From Urophycis tenuis (Eukaryota; Chordata; Actinopteri; Gadiformes; Phycidae), in NCBI GenBank assembly GCA_036785325.1, contig JAXIVH010000041.1:186001-250000 (forward strand): a stretch of 64,000 bases of DNA. The letters run 5' to 3'. The notes below the pieces were generated by a model. That model did not search any database and was not told the DNA's origin. It saw only the letters and a list, made by a program, of their open reading frames with translations. Positions 35,321-46,353 of the stretch are shown one piece after another; the stretch's first letter is position 1, and each line of letters starts with the position of its first letter. Made by a program: the position numbers and the translations under genes.

Positions 35321-36021
35321 AATCACTTACTTGGAACGGCATGATCCCATATCGCTGTGAAGGGATGGCGTTAACCAGGTGGGCGTGCAACCCCTCGAGA
35401 GAGTTGCTGCCTCGCCGGCACTTGTACTTGTTCAGCCGGATGCAGTTCTTCACAACCACCTTCACAGAGACATACAGCTGTATGCCAGGGGGGTCCTGTA
35501 ACACACAACCTATTGCAAGGTCCTCAATAATGCTGGTGTCATTTTGAAATGTTACCATATACAAGTTTGAATGGTTTTGACACACGATGACTGCAGAGAC
35601 AGCTGCAGGATGGCCCACGAAGCAGGACGGAGGGGGCCTGTGGCTGTGCGGGGAGGACCAGCGGTATGGGTGCTGCCGACACAGGGGGCGGGCGGGCCAC
35701 AGGCTGACGCAGCAGGAGGCCTCGGCTGGAGGCGGGTGGGCGCAGGAGGCTTCGGCCGGGTGGAGGACGACAACGCAGTGGGCTGAACGGGCCGGTTGGT
35801 GGGAGTCACAGGCTCTGGCTCATCAACAAATAACCTGGAAATATAAAATACACACGTGATCAGTATTGATATTGATATCTTTTATAAGAACACTGTTCAT
35901 ACCGTTTACACTTTTTATACAACTGTTTATACAATGTCCATACTGTTTATTTATTAATGTTTATCACTGAAAAATAAAGGTGACTTGGTATGACTTGTGT
36001 GCTATTTTCTTTCCACAGCCA
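35026..36021. repeat. 1-kb insert in satellite, copy 7
   Basis: The microsatellite has GCGAGTGTG and GCGCGCGCGTG segments (about 35,211-35,317). Confidence 0.9.
35331..35834 (-). pseudogene. Captured exon-like block, copy 7 (no CGA-to-TGA stop)
   Basis: CGA is kept. A private TCAATAATG (35,524-35,532) changes N to I in DTSIIEDL. Confidence 0.6.
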
Positions 36022-36425
36022 ACAGAACACACATGAATCAGCTTATTATTTCGACGACCCATGGGCAAATATAGTCATGCCATACGTCGTTGGGAAGCTT
36101 AGATTTCCCCGTTTAAAATGAGCCCATCTCCGAGCAATTTGGTTGCTCACAGACAAATCTGCGTCAGGTTGACTGAAGTCTACACAGCAGCTAAAGACAT
36201 ACCTTCAACGTTTCAATTAACATCAATCTTTCCTTACAGAACACAAATTAATTAGCTTAGTATTTCAACGACCCTTTAGTGAATATAGTCTTGCCATACG
36301 CCGTTGGAAAGCTTAGATTGCCACGATTAAAAGGAGATCATCCACGAGTCATATGCTTGCTCACAGACAAAACGGCGATAGTTTGAATGAAGTCTACCCA
36401 GCAGCTAAAAACATAGCTTCAACGT
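36022..36425 (+). repeat. 214-bp satellite, array 8, decaying at its right edge
   Basis: The first monomer is normal. From about 36,317 the second is strongly diverged (GATTGCCACGATTAAAAGG, GAGTCATATGCTTGCTC, AACGGCGATAGTTTG). Weak traces such as CAGCTAAATACATACC persist to about 36,475. This is the natural edge of the satellite. Confidence 0.85.
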
Positions 36426-36598
36426 CAACGGAATCGTTTCTCTTTCTACGAAATCGATACAGCTAAATACATACCTTAACGAAAAGTCGAATTATTAACT
36501 CGCAAAGGATGAAGATCATCAAATTCACCTTAGTCGAATCCTCCGTTGGCAGTGGACAGCAATGACCGTGACTACGTATGAGTCGTAAAAACATCAGG

Positions 36599-36714
36599 TG
36601 ACGTATTCCGATCCTCGCTCAGCGATTGGTCCGTTGAGCGACGAGCTCTGCTCAGCATCGCTCCGCCATTGGCCGATCGCTGCTCAACTCTGCTCAGCTT
36701 TGGTCAACCATTGG
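36599..36714 (-). promoter_or_regulatory. CRE-like site followed by three inverted CCAAT boxes
   Basis: TGACGTA at 36,599 is followed by ATTGG at 36,625, 36,668 and 36,710, spaced 43 and 42 bp. The surrounding CTCTGCTCAGC and GCTGCTCAACTC fragments repeat with the same spacing, so this may be a small decayed minisatellite rather than a promoter. Confidence 0.35.
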
Positions 36715-36730
36715 TCGGTTAGCGTGAGCT

Positions 36731-36798
36731 TAGGGACTTGGCGGAGAGTTTGCCTGAAGAAGGCGAACGACCCCCCCCCCCCCCCCCCCAAGTCCCTA
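36731..36798. repeat. C19 run inside an 11-bp inverted repeat
   Basis: TAGGGACTTGG (36,731-36,741) and CCAAGTCCCTA (36,788-36,798) are perfect reverse complements. The loop of about 46 nt holds 19 consecutive C (36,771-36,789; the last two belong to the right arm). The same structure, with the same C count, is at 53,629-53,696. Confidence 0.85.
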
Positions 36799-37105
36799 TT
36801 GCGCAACCCTGGGATCGACCAAAAAGGATCGGGGAGGATCAAAAGGGATGGCTCCATCTGGTGGCCACCGGTGGGAGGTTTTATTTCCAGAAATTTCCAA
36901 AAATGTCATTGTGAGGGACCGACTTGATCACCCCACGTATTGGGATGTGGACTCTCTGGCCTGGACCGTGTAGACAAACACGAGGGGTGGCAATGCCGTT
37001 GAAAAGTAGTGGGGCTTTATTGTCTTCACCACAACTTGCAAAATAACAAAACAAACATAAATCCAAAATCCTAAATAATACTAAATGGCAAAACTAGCCA
37101 TTTTA

Positions 37106-37351
37106 TGGTCAGGGTTTGGGCTTAAGGGTGGGGTTGGGGAACCAAATTAGGCTTAGATAGAGGGGTTAGGGTTAGGGCCACAAATTGGGCTAGGCTTAAG
37201 AATTAGGTTTAGGATTAGGGGCCAAAATTGGGTTAGGTTTAGGTATAGGGGCAAAATTGGGTTAGGTTTAGGGATGATTAGAGACCAAATTGGGTTTAGT
37301 TTTAGGGCTAGGGCCAAATTGGGTTAGGGTTAGGGCTGGGGAACAAATTGG
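37106..37351 (+). repeat. Degenerate telomere-like repeats with AAATTGGG spacers
   Basis: TTAGG-type motifs alternate with CCAAATTGGG or CAAAATTGGG blocks about every 30-50 bp, and the telomeric share rises to the right. The duplicate is at 54,004-54,249. Confidence 0.85.
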
Positions 37352-37355
37352 GTTA

Positions 37356-37394
<39 letters not shown>

Positions 37395-37480
37395 GGGTTA
37401 GGGTTAGGGGTTAGGGTTAGGGTTAGGGGTTAGGGGTTAGGGTTAGGGTTAGGGTTAGGGGTTAGGGTTAGGGTTAGGTT
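37352..37480 (+). repeat. Near-canonical interstitial telomeric tract
   Basis: About 125 bp of TTAGGG mixed with TTAGGGG and one TTTAGGG. It ends in GGTTAGGTTCATTTTAAG, where the diverged composite unit begins. The duplicate is at 54,250-54,378. Confidence 0.92.
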
Positions 37481-38777
37481 CATTTTAAGTTATCTCGATG
37501 ATCCCCCCCACCTCATCCAACGACTGGGTAGTTGAATGGGGGATCAAAGGCAGTTGCGCACGCCAATATCTAGTCTTCCGCAGCTCTCTTTTCCCATATT
37601 ACTAAGAATGAAGTAAAATGAAATGGTTATCTGTCTTGTTGTGATATAACCGCTGATTTGAAGATATAGACTTGATGGTTTTCTTTGTAACCAAGAATGG
37701 AGTAAATGGGATGGTTGTTTGTCTTTTTGTGATATAACCGCTGATTTTGGAATATGGACTTGTTTTTCTTTTCCCAAAGGTTTTCTTTGTTCCAAGATGA
37801 AGGTCAATCTGGTTTGATTGAAAATACTTCAATGCATTGGTATATTTATTTATTTGAATAAAGAGGAGTCACAGCTGGAGTGAGACTTTTCTTTTCCATT
37901 TCTATTTTAGTATAAACGTGCTATCGAAATATTAGGACACGTCATCAGTAGTGGACCCTGGGATCATAGGGTGTTTCTGGCCATTGTCACTATACACCCT
38001 CACCCAAGGGAGGCCCCCCCGAGAGTGATCAATTCTCAAGGTGTGTCGGTTCCGAAATGGAATTGGTATTGGGTTTAAACAATTTTGCAATTTCCCAGCT
38101 TGGGATTAATAAAGTATTTTCTATTCTATTCTATTCCAAACTTTTTTAGGAGTGCTCATTTGTCGAGGTAACCTCGAGGTAAGTAAAGGTAAGTAAAACA
38201 CTTTTTAGGATACATTGTTTTAGTTATGGAGAACAAGAAGGGGGGCACATACTTACCTCCTGACCAGCACAAACCAGTTGTTAACACCGCTAGGTAGCCC
38301 TGGTTTGGCCAATCAGGGTCGGAGCTTGGTTCTTGTCCTCTGTTGGGTCCAGATGAACTAATAGGAAAACGGGGGTACGAAGGACCGAGGCCAGCCGTGA
38401 CAAAACACTGCCTCCACGGTCCCCCAATGCAGCTGTCTTCAGCGATGGGTGTCCAGACCTAGGAAAGACCAAGACCAGCCCCGTCCAGCGGTGCCTTCCC
38501 AGTCGGTCCCAGGGTAGGAAAGGCCAAGGCCAGCCGCGAATAAGCACTGCCTCCCTGGCCCCTCCAGGACCCCATGCCGAACAGCCTGTTAAAAACAATT
38601 CCTGTGCCCCATACACCGCGCGACTACAGAGATTGTGTAGGAAGTTGACCTTAGAGAAGACTCAATGGCTTACTTTCCTCACCCAAAACAACAATTTCTT
38701 GGGGTAGTCTATTCTCGCCGTAGGTACTTCGGTAATGGTTTTTTTTGCGCGCAAAGTTTTCCGGTTGAAATGCATAA
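37476..38777 (+). repeat. Diverged composite unit, flank part
   Basis: Aligned with the unit 1 flank from TTATCTCGATGA onward, but with many substitutions (CTGGGTAGTTGAATGGGGG, GTAACCTCGAGG, GAACAAGAAGGGGGG). It has a tandem duplication of about 90-100 bp around GATATAACCGCTGATTT (about 37,610-37,770) and a retroposon tail insertion at 38,081. It looks like the oldest or most distant unit in the window. Confidence 0.88.
38081..38137 (+). mobile_element. Truncated LINE/SINE tail with AAAC target duplication
   Basis: AATTTTGCAATTTCCCAGC, TTGGGATTAATAAAGTATTT and three CTATT repeats interrupt the sequence GGTTTAAAC/TTTTTTAGG of the other units. AAAC occurs on both sides (38,077-38,080 and 38,138-38,141). 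This tail form is common in teleost non-LTR elements. The duplicate is at 54,979-55,035. Confidence 0.75.
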
Positions 38778-39447
38778 TGGGGAATTGGCTTGTTCCTCCA
38801 ATACGCCAAGTGTAGGTTAGGGTTAGGTTTAGGGGTTAGGGTTAAGGTTAGGGCTGAGGTTAGGGTTAGGTTTAAGGTTAGGGTTGAGGTTAGGGTTGGG
38901 GTTATGGCTGAGGTTAAGGTTAGGGTTGAGGTTAGGGTTAGTGTTACGGATAAGGTTAGGGTTAAGTGTTAGGGCCAAGGTTAGGGTGAATGTCAGGGCT
39001 AAGGTTGGGGCCAAGGTTAGGGTTGAGATAGGGTTAGGGGTTAGGGGGTTAGGGGTTAGGTTTAGGGATTAGGGTCTGGGTTAGGGTTAGGGCCAAGGTC
39101 AGGGTTGAGGTTAGGGTTAAGGTTAGGGTTAGGGCTAGGGCTTAGGGTTAGGGTTAAGGTTAGGGTTAGGGCTAAGGTTAGGGTTGGGGCTAAGGCTAGG
39201 TTTAAGGTTAGGGTTAGGGTTGGGGCTAAGGTTAGGGCTAAGGTTAGGGTCAAGGTAAGGGTTAATGTCAGGGCTAAGGTTGGGGCCAAGGTTAGGGTTG
39301 AGTTAGGGTTAGGGCTAAGGTTAGGTCTATGGTTAGGGTTGGGTTAGGGTTAAGGCCAAGATAAGGGTTAGTGTCCGGGCTAAGGTTGGTGTCAAGGTTA
39401 ACGTTGAGTTAGGGTTAGGGCTAAGGTTAGGCCTATGGTTAGGGTTG
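38778..39447 (+). repeat. Diverged telomere-like tract
   Basis: Same 12-bp style as elsewhere but with its own variants (TTGGGGCTAAGG, GTCAAGGTAAGG, GAATGTCAGGGC). It ends at the same junction as unit 6: GGTTAGGGTTGGGTTCGTTAG. Confidence 0.88.
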
Positions 39448-40596
39448 GGTTCGTTAGAGTTATCTCGATGACCCCCCCCACCTCATCCAACGACTCGGTA
39501 GTTGAATAGGGGATCAAAGGCAGTTGCACTCGCCAATATCTAGTCATCCGCAGCTCTCTTTTCCCATATTACCAAGAATGAAGTAAAACGAAATGGTTAT
39601 CTGTCTTGTTGTGATATAACCGCTGATTTGGAGATATAGACTTGTTTTTCCTTTTCCCAAAGGTTTTCTTTGTTCCAAGATGAAGGTCAATCTAGTTTGA
39701 TTGAAGGTACTTCCAATGCATTGGTATATTTACTTATTTGAATAAAGACGAGTCACAGCTGGACTGAGACTTTTCTTTTCCATTTCTATTTTAGTATAAA
39801 CGTGCTATCGAAATATTAGGACACGTCATCAGTAGTGGACCCTGGGATCATAGGGTGTTTCTGGCCATTGTCACTATACACCCTCACCCAAGGGAGGCCC
39901 CCCCGAGAGTGATCAATTCTCAAGGTGTGTCGTTTCCGAAATGGAATTGGTATTGGGTTTAAGCTTTTTTAGGAGTGATCATTTGTTGAGGTAACGTCGA
40001 GGTAAGTAAAGGTAAGTAAAACACTTTTTAGGATACATTGTTTTGGTTATGGAGAGGAGGGGGCACATACTTACCCCCTGACCAGCACAAACCAGTTGTT
40101 AACACCGCTAGGTAGCCCTGGTTTGGCCAATCAGGGCCGGAGCTTGGTTCTTGTCCTCTGTTGGGTCCAGATGAACTAGCAGAAAACTGGGGTCACGAAG
40201 GACCGAGGCCAGCCGTGACAAAGCACTGCCTCCACGGTCCCCCAATGCAGCTATCCTCAGCGATGGGTGTCCAGACCTAGGAAAGACCAAGACCAGCCCC
40301 GACCAGCAGTGCCTTCCCAGTCGGTCCCAGGGTAGGAAAGGCCAAGGCCAGCCGCGACTAAGCACTGCCTCCCTGGCCCCTCCAGGACCCCATGCCGAAC
40401 AGCCTGTTAATAACAATTCCTGTGCCCCATACACCGCGCGACTACAGCGATTGTGTAGGAAGTTGACCTTAGAGAAGACTCAATGGCTTACTTTCCTCAC
40501 CCAAAACAACAATTTCTTGGGGTAGTCTATTCTCGCCGTAGGTACTTCGGTAATGGGTTTTTTTGTGAAAAGTTTTCCGGATGAAATGCATGCTGG
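39448..40596 (+). repeat. Composite unit flank, shortened form
   Basis: Matches 14,712-15,860 (unit 6 after its deletion) nearly base for base, apart from small changes such as GCTGGACTGAGAC and CGACCAGCAGTGCC. It contains the GC-rich block and the 108-codon minus frame (40,108-40,434), here non-coding as in the other units. Confidence 0.9.
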
Positions 40597-42316
40597 GTAA
40601 TTGTCTTCTTCCTCCAATATGTCAAGTGTAGGTTAAGGTTAGGGTAGATTTAGGGGTAGAGTTAGCAGTTAACCTTAACGTTAGGTTTGAAGTAAATGGG
40701 AGGGGTTGCGGTTAGGGTTAAGGTTAGGGCTGAGGTTAGGGTTAGGTAAAAGGTTACGGTTTAGGGTTAAGGTTAGGGTTAAGGTTAGGGTTACGGTTAG
40801 GGCTAAGGTTAGGGCTAAGGTTAGAGTAAGGGTTAGGGTTAGCGTTACGGTTAGGGTAAGGTTAGGGTTAGGGTTAGAGGTTAGGGGTTAGGGGTTAGGG
40901 TTAAGATGAGGGCTGAGGTTAGGGTTAAGGTTAGGGCTGAGGTTAGGGTTAGGTTTAAGGTTAGGGATAAGGTTAGGGTTGGGGTTACGGCTGAGATTGG
41001 GGTTAAGGTTAGGGTTGAGGTTAGGGTTAGTGTTATGGATAAGGTTAGGTTAAGTGTTAGGGCCAAGGTTAGGGTTAAGGTTATGGTTAAGATTAGGGTT
41101 AGGGCTAGAATTAGGGTTAGGGCTAAGGTTAGGGTTAGGGTTATGGCTGAGGTTAGGGTTAAGGTTAGGTTTGAGGTTAGTGTTAAGGTTAGGGCCAAGG
41201 TTAGGGTTAGGGTTAAGGTTAGGGTTAGGGCTAAGGTTAGGGTTAGGGTTATGGCTGAGGCTAGGGTTATGGCTAAAGTTAGGGCAAAGGTTAGAGTTAG
41301 GGTTAGCGTTAGAGTTAGGGTAGGGTTAGTGTTGGAGGTTAGGGTAGGCTTAGGGTTAGAGTTAGAGTAGGGGTTAGGGTTAGAGTTAGAGTAGGGGTTA
41401 GGGTTAGTGTTAAGGCTAAGGTTAGGGGTTGAGGTTAGTGTTAAGATTAGGGCCAAGGTAAGGGTTAGTGTTAGGGTTGAGTTAGGGTTAGGGCTAAGGT
41501 TAGGCCTATGGTTAGGGTTGGGGTTGAGGTTATCCCTAGGGTTAGAGTTAGAGCTAGAGATTGAGGAAGGTAGAGTCAAGGTGAGACAGTCTGTACGGAC
41601 TGAACTCACCCCCGCCGGATCGGGCTAGTACACTCTATCTCCCCCAACTCCCTCATTTCCATGAGGGAAGACAGGGGAGAAGAGATGGGAGGAGTATATA
41701 TATTTAATATATATTTTTTTAGTAAATAAATACATCGAGAGACTCACCGCTGGAGTGGGTTTTAATCTTTGTATTCAAAGTTGTTCCTCCTCTTTTGATT
41801 CCTCGCTGGTGGTGCGTCGTCTCCACCTAGTGGTCGTTTTGTGAAGAAGAGTTATAGAAATAGAAATAGAAATACTCTATTGTTCCCAGGTTGGGAAATT
41901 GCATTAATAGGTAAGTAATAATAATAATAATAGGTAATTGCAATAGTTGGTAAGGTAATCTATATTTCATTTATTTATTTATATTTGTATATTTATTTAG
42001 TCTATTTATTTATTCATTTTTGTTTATTTATTTATTTAGATAAAGAGGATCACAGCTGGAGTGAGTTTTTAGTCTTTGTGTTAAAGGCTGGTTGCCTTCT
42101 TTTGATTCTTCAGTGGTGGTCCATCGCCTCCATCTAGTGGTCGTTTTGTGAATAACAGTTGGTAAGGTAATATAAATGGGTTGTGTAGAGAGCCCGTTCT
42201 TTCGATGGCCCTGGCTCGGTTAGGTTCGTTAGAGTTATCTCGATGACCCCCCCCCCACCTCATCCAACGACTCGGTTGTTGAATAGGGGATCAAAGGCAG
42301 TTGCACTCGCCAATAT
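40597..42316 (+). repeat. Composite unit, truncated at a satellite junction
   Basis: Normal entry, tract (unit 3/6 type) and AT-rich section. It stops at CGCCAATATC (42,307-42,316), where AAGCTTAGATTTCCCC of the satellite follows. About 1.1 kb of the normal unit is missing. Confidence 0.9.
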
Positions 42317-42869
42317 CAAGCTTAGATTTCCCCGCTTATAATGAGCCCATCCCCAAGCAATTTGGTTGCTCAGAGACAAAACTGTGTCAGGTTGACTGAA
42401 GTCTACCCAGCAGCTAAAAACATACCTTCAACGTTTCAATTAACATCAATCTTTCCTTACAGATCACAAATTAATTAGCTTAGTATTTCAACGACCAATG
42501 AGTCAATATAGTCTTGCCATACGCCGTTGGAAAGCTTAGATTTCCCCGCTTAAAATGAGCCCATCCGCGAGCAGTCTGCTTGCTCACAGACAAAACTGCG
42601 TCAGGTTGACTGAAGTCTACCCAGCAGCTAAAAACATACCTTCAACGTTTCAATTAAGATCAATCTTTCAATAAAGAACAGAAATTAATTAGCTTAGTAT
42701 TTCAACGACCTATGACTCAATATAGTCTTGCCATACGCCGTTGGGAACCTTAGATTTCCCCGCTTAAAATGAGCCCATCCCCGAGCAATTTGGTTGCTCA
42801 CAGACAAAACTGCGTCAGGTTGACTGAAGTCTACCCAGCAGCTAAAAACATACCTTCAACTTTTCAATG
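42317..42869 (+). repeat. 214-bp satellite, array after the abrupt junction (about 2.6 monomers)
   Basis: Starts in mid-monomer at AAGCTTAG (the HindIII site). It ends in the pre-insert GGGAACC monomer, with CAATGCACGCG in place of CAATTCACGCG at the insert edge. Confidence 0.93.
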
Positions 42870-43107
42870 CACGCGTTTTTTTTGTAACACGTGTAGCTAT
42901 GATAAAGGACACATGTTTTGGCCTGTTTTATTATTCATAGTTGGCTTAACAGTAATAGAATATTATTATATGCTATAAGTGACCAGACGTCCGAGATCAA
43001 AACTGGGAGCATAATCCCCGAGAAGGGGGAAAAAAAGGGTCAGCTATGTTTAAGTATATATATATATATGTGTGTGTATATATGCGTGTGTGTGTGTGTA
43101 TATATGC

Positions 43108-43166
<59 letters not shown>

Positions 43167-43868
43167 AATCACTTACTTGGAACGGCATGATCCCATATCG
43201 CTGTGAAGGGATGGCGTTAACCAGGTGGGCGTGCAACCCCTCGAGAGAGTTGCTGCCTCACCGGCACTTGTACTTGTTCAGCCGGATGCAGTTCTTCACA
43301 ACCACCTTCACAGAGACATACAGCTGTATGCCAGGGGGGTCATGTAACACACAACCTATTGCAAGGTCCTCATTTATGCTGGTGTCATTTTGAAATGTTA
43401 CCATATACAAGTTTGAATGGTTTTGACACACGATGACTGCAGAGACAGCTGCAGGATGGCCCACGAAGCAGGACGGAGGGGGCCTGTGGCTGTGCGGGGA
43501 GGACCAGCGGTATGGGTGCTGCCGACACAGGGGGCGGGCGGGCCACAGGCTGACACAGCAGGAGGCCTCGGCTGGAGGCGGGTGGGCGCAGGAGGCTTCG
43601 GCCGGGTGGAGGACGACAACGCAGTGGGCTGAACGGGCCGGTTGGTGGGAGTCACAGGCTCTGGCTCATCAACAAATAACCTGGAAATATAAAATACACA
43701 CGTGATCAGTATTGATATTGATATCTTTTATAAGAACACTGTTCATACCGTTTACACTTTTTATACAACTGTTTATACAATGTCCATACTGTTTATTTAT
43801 TAATGTTTATCACTGAAAAATAAAGGTGACTTGGTATGACTTGTGTGCTATTTTCTTTCCACAGCCAA
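42870..43868. repeat. 1-kb insert in satellite, copy 8
   Basis: Long uninterrupted TG run (about 43,108-43,163). The exon-like block has a private C-to-T change (GACACAGCAGG; A to V in the proline-rich frame). Confidence 0.9.
43177..43680 (-). pseudogene. Captured exon-like block, copy 8 (stop-bearing allele)
   Basis: TGA at the YKCR position; H in CVLHDPPG. Confidence 0.6.
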
Positions 43869-45348
43869 CAGAACACACATGAATCAGCTTATTATTTCGA
43901 CGACCCATGGGCAAATATAGTCATGCCATACGTCGTTGGAAAGCTTAGATTTCCCCGTTTAAAATGAGCCCATCTCCGAGCAATTTGGTTGCTCACAGAC
44001 AAATCTGCGTCAGGTTGACTGAAGTCTACACAGCAGCTAAAGACATACCTTCAACGTTTCAATTAACATCAATCTTTCCTTACAGAACACAAATTAATTA
44101 GCTTAGTATTTCAACGACCCATGAGTCAATATACTCTTGCCATACGCCGTTGGAAAGCTTAGATTTCCCCGCTTAAAATGAGCCCATCCGCGAGCAGTCT
44201 GGTTGATCAAAGACTAAACTGCGTCAGGTTGACTGAAGTCTACCCAGCAGCTAAAAACATACCTCCAACGTTTAAATTAACATCAATCTTTCCTTACAGA
44301 ACAGAAATTAATTAGCTTAGTATTTCAATGACCCTTGAGTCAATATACTCTTGCCATACGCCGTTGGAAAGCTTAGATTTCCCCGCTTAAAATGAGCCCA
44401 TCCGCGAGCAGTCTGGTTGATCACAGACTAAACTGCGTCAGGTTGACTGAAGTCTACCCAGCAGCTAAAAACATACCTTCAACGTTTCAATTAACATCAA
44501 TCTTTCCTTACAGAACACAAATTAATTAGCTTAGTATTTCAACGGCCCTTTGGTGAATATAGTCTTGCCATACGCCGTTGGAAAGCGTAGATTTCCCCGC
44601 TTATAATGAGCCCATCCCCGAGCAATTTGGTTGCTCACAGACAAATCTGCGTCAGGTTGACTGAAGTCTACACAGCAGCTAAAGACATACCTTCAACGTT
44701 TCAATTAACATCAATCTTTCCTTACAGAACACAAATTAATTAGCTTAGTATTTCAACGACCCATGAGTCAATATAGTCTTTCCATACGCCGTTGGAAAGC
44801 TTAGATTTCCCCGCTTAAAATGAGCCCATCCGCGAGCAGTCTGGTTGATCACAGACTAAACTGCGTCAGGTTGAATGAAGTCTACCCAGCAGCTAAAAAC
44901 ATACCTTTAACGTTTCAATTGACATCAATCTTTCCTTACAGAACACAAATTAATTAGCTTAGTATTTCAACGGGCCATTGGTGAATATAGTCTTGCCATA
45001 CGCCGTTGAAAAGCTTAGATTTCCCCGCTTAAAATGAGCCCATCCGCGAGCAGTCTGGTTGATCACAGACTAAACTGCGTCAGGTTGACTGAAGTCTACC
45101 CAGCAGCTAAAAACATACCTTCAACGTTTCAATTAACATCAATCTTTCCTTACAGAACACAAATTAATTAGCTTAGTATTTCAATGACCCATGAGTCAAT
45201 ATAGTCTTGCCATAGGCCGTTGGAAAGCTTAGATTTCCCCGCTTAAAATGAGCCCATCCGCGAGCAGTCTGGTTGATCACAGACTAAACTGCGTCAGGTT
45301 GAATGAAGTCTACCCAGCAGCTAAAAACATACCTTCAACTTTTCAATT
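43869..45348 (+). repeat. 214-bp satellite spanning the duplication junction (7 monomers)
   Basis: The first three monomers are those found again at 60,767-61,415. The rest equals array 4 from 27,583. The junction between duplication copies A and B therefore lies near 44,480, inside a monomer. Confidence 0.92.
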
Positions 45349-45600
45349 CACGCGTTTTTTTTGTAACAGGTGTAGCTATGATAAAGGACACATGTTTTGG
45401 CCTGTTTTATTATTCATAGTTGGCTTAACAGTAATAGAATATTATTATATGCTATAAGTGACCAGACGTCCGAGATCAAAACTGGGAGCATAATCCCCGA
45501 GAAGGGGGAAAAAAAGGGTCAGCTATGTTTAAGTATATATATATATGTGTGTGTATATATAAGTGTGTGTGTGTGTATGTATATATGCGCGCGCGCGCGC

Positions 45601-45651
<51 letters not shown>

Positions 45652-46353
45652 AATCACTTACTTGGAACGGCATGATCCCATATCGCTGTGAAGGGATGGC
45701 GTTAACCAGGTGGGCGTGCAACCCCTCGAGAGAGTTGCTGCCTCGCCGGCACTTGTACTTGTTCAGCCGGATGCAGTTCTTCACAACCACCTTCACAGAG
45801 ACATACAGCTGTATGCCAGGGGGGTCCTGTAACACACAACCTATTGCAAGGTCCTCATTTATGCTGGTGTCATTTTGAAATGTTACCATATACAAGTTTG
45901 AATGGTTTTGACACACGATGACTGCAGAGACAGCTGCAGGATGGCCCACGAAGCAGGACGGAGGGGGCCTGTGGCTGTGCGGGGAGGACCAGCGGTATGG
46001 GTGCTGCCGACACAGGGGGCGGGCGGGCCACAGGCTGACGCAGCAGGAGGCCTCGGCTGGAGGCGGGTGGGCGCAGGAGGCTTCGGCCGGGTGGAGGACG
46101 ACAACGCAGTGGGCTGAACGGGCCGGTTGGTGGGAGTCACAGGCTCTGGCTCATCAACAAATAACCTGGAAATATAAAATACACACGTGATCAGTATTGA
46201 TATTGATATCTTTTATAAGAACACTGTTCATACCGTTTACACTTTTTATACAACTGTTTATACAATGTCCATACTGTTTATTTATTAATGTTTATCACTG
46301 AAAAATAAAGGTGACTTGGTATGACTTGTGTGCTATTTTCTTTCCACAGCCAA
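45349..46353. repeat. 1-kb insert, duplicate of copy 4
   Basis: Same (CG)n(TG)n microsatellite length as copy 4; one base differs (C at 46,251). Confidence 0.9.
45662..46165 (-). pseudogene. Captured exon-like block, duplicate of copy 4
   Basis: CGA kept; no difference from copy 4 noticed. Confidence 0.6.

Larger units (their letters stand above)
36426..37105. other. Low-copy block between satellite and telomere-like DNA
   Basis: The only stretch in the window, apart from its duplicate at 53,324-54,003, without obvious tandem structure over more than 300 bp. It contains TGACGTA (36,599-36,605), three evenly spaced ATTGG motifs, a C19 hairpin, and a minus-strand AATAAA (37,021-37,016). The open frames are 109 codons (plus, through the C run) and 61 codons (minus); neither resembles a protein I know. 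No gene is called. Confidence 0.6.
27583..44480 (+). repeat. 16,898-bp segmental tandem duplication, copy A
   Basis: Everything from about 27,583 recurs at +16,898 (for example 28,764 to 45,662, 36,771 to 53,669, 40,597 to 57,495 and 43,177 to 60,075). The match includes TG-tract lengths and the C19 run. I noticed two substitutions: A at 29,353 against C at 46,251, and C at 44,265 against T at 61,163. The ends fall inside satellite monomers, so exact breakpoints may be shifted by homology. Confidence 0.95.

Noticed and set aside
16342..36425. CRISPR-like array
   Set aside because: Regular repetition, but the period is 214 bp with no unique spacers between short repeats, and the setting is eukaryotic; it is a satellite.
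36598..36927. 109-codon plus-strand frame in the low-copy block
   Set aside because: It passes through the C19 run (poly-proline) and has no recognised domain; the C run would make the frame length-unstable.
37544..37832. Two overlapping minus-strand frames of 76-87 codons in the diverged unit
   Set aside because: They arise from a local tandem duplication of about 90-100 bp and are absent from the other units.
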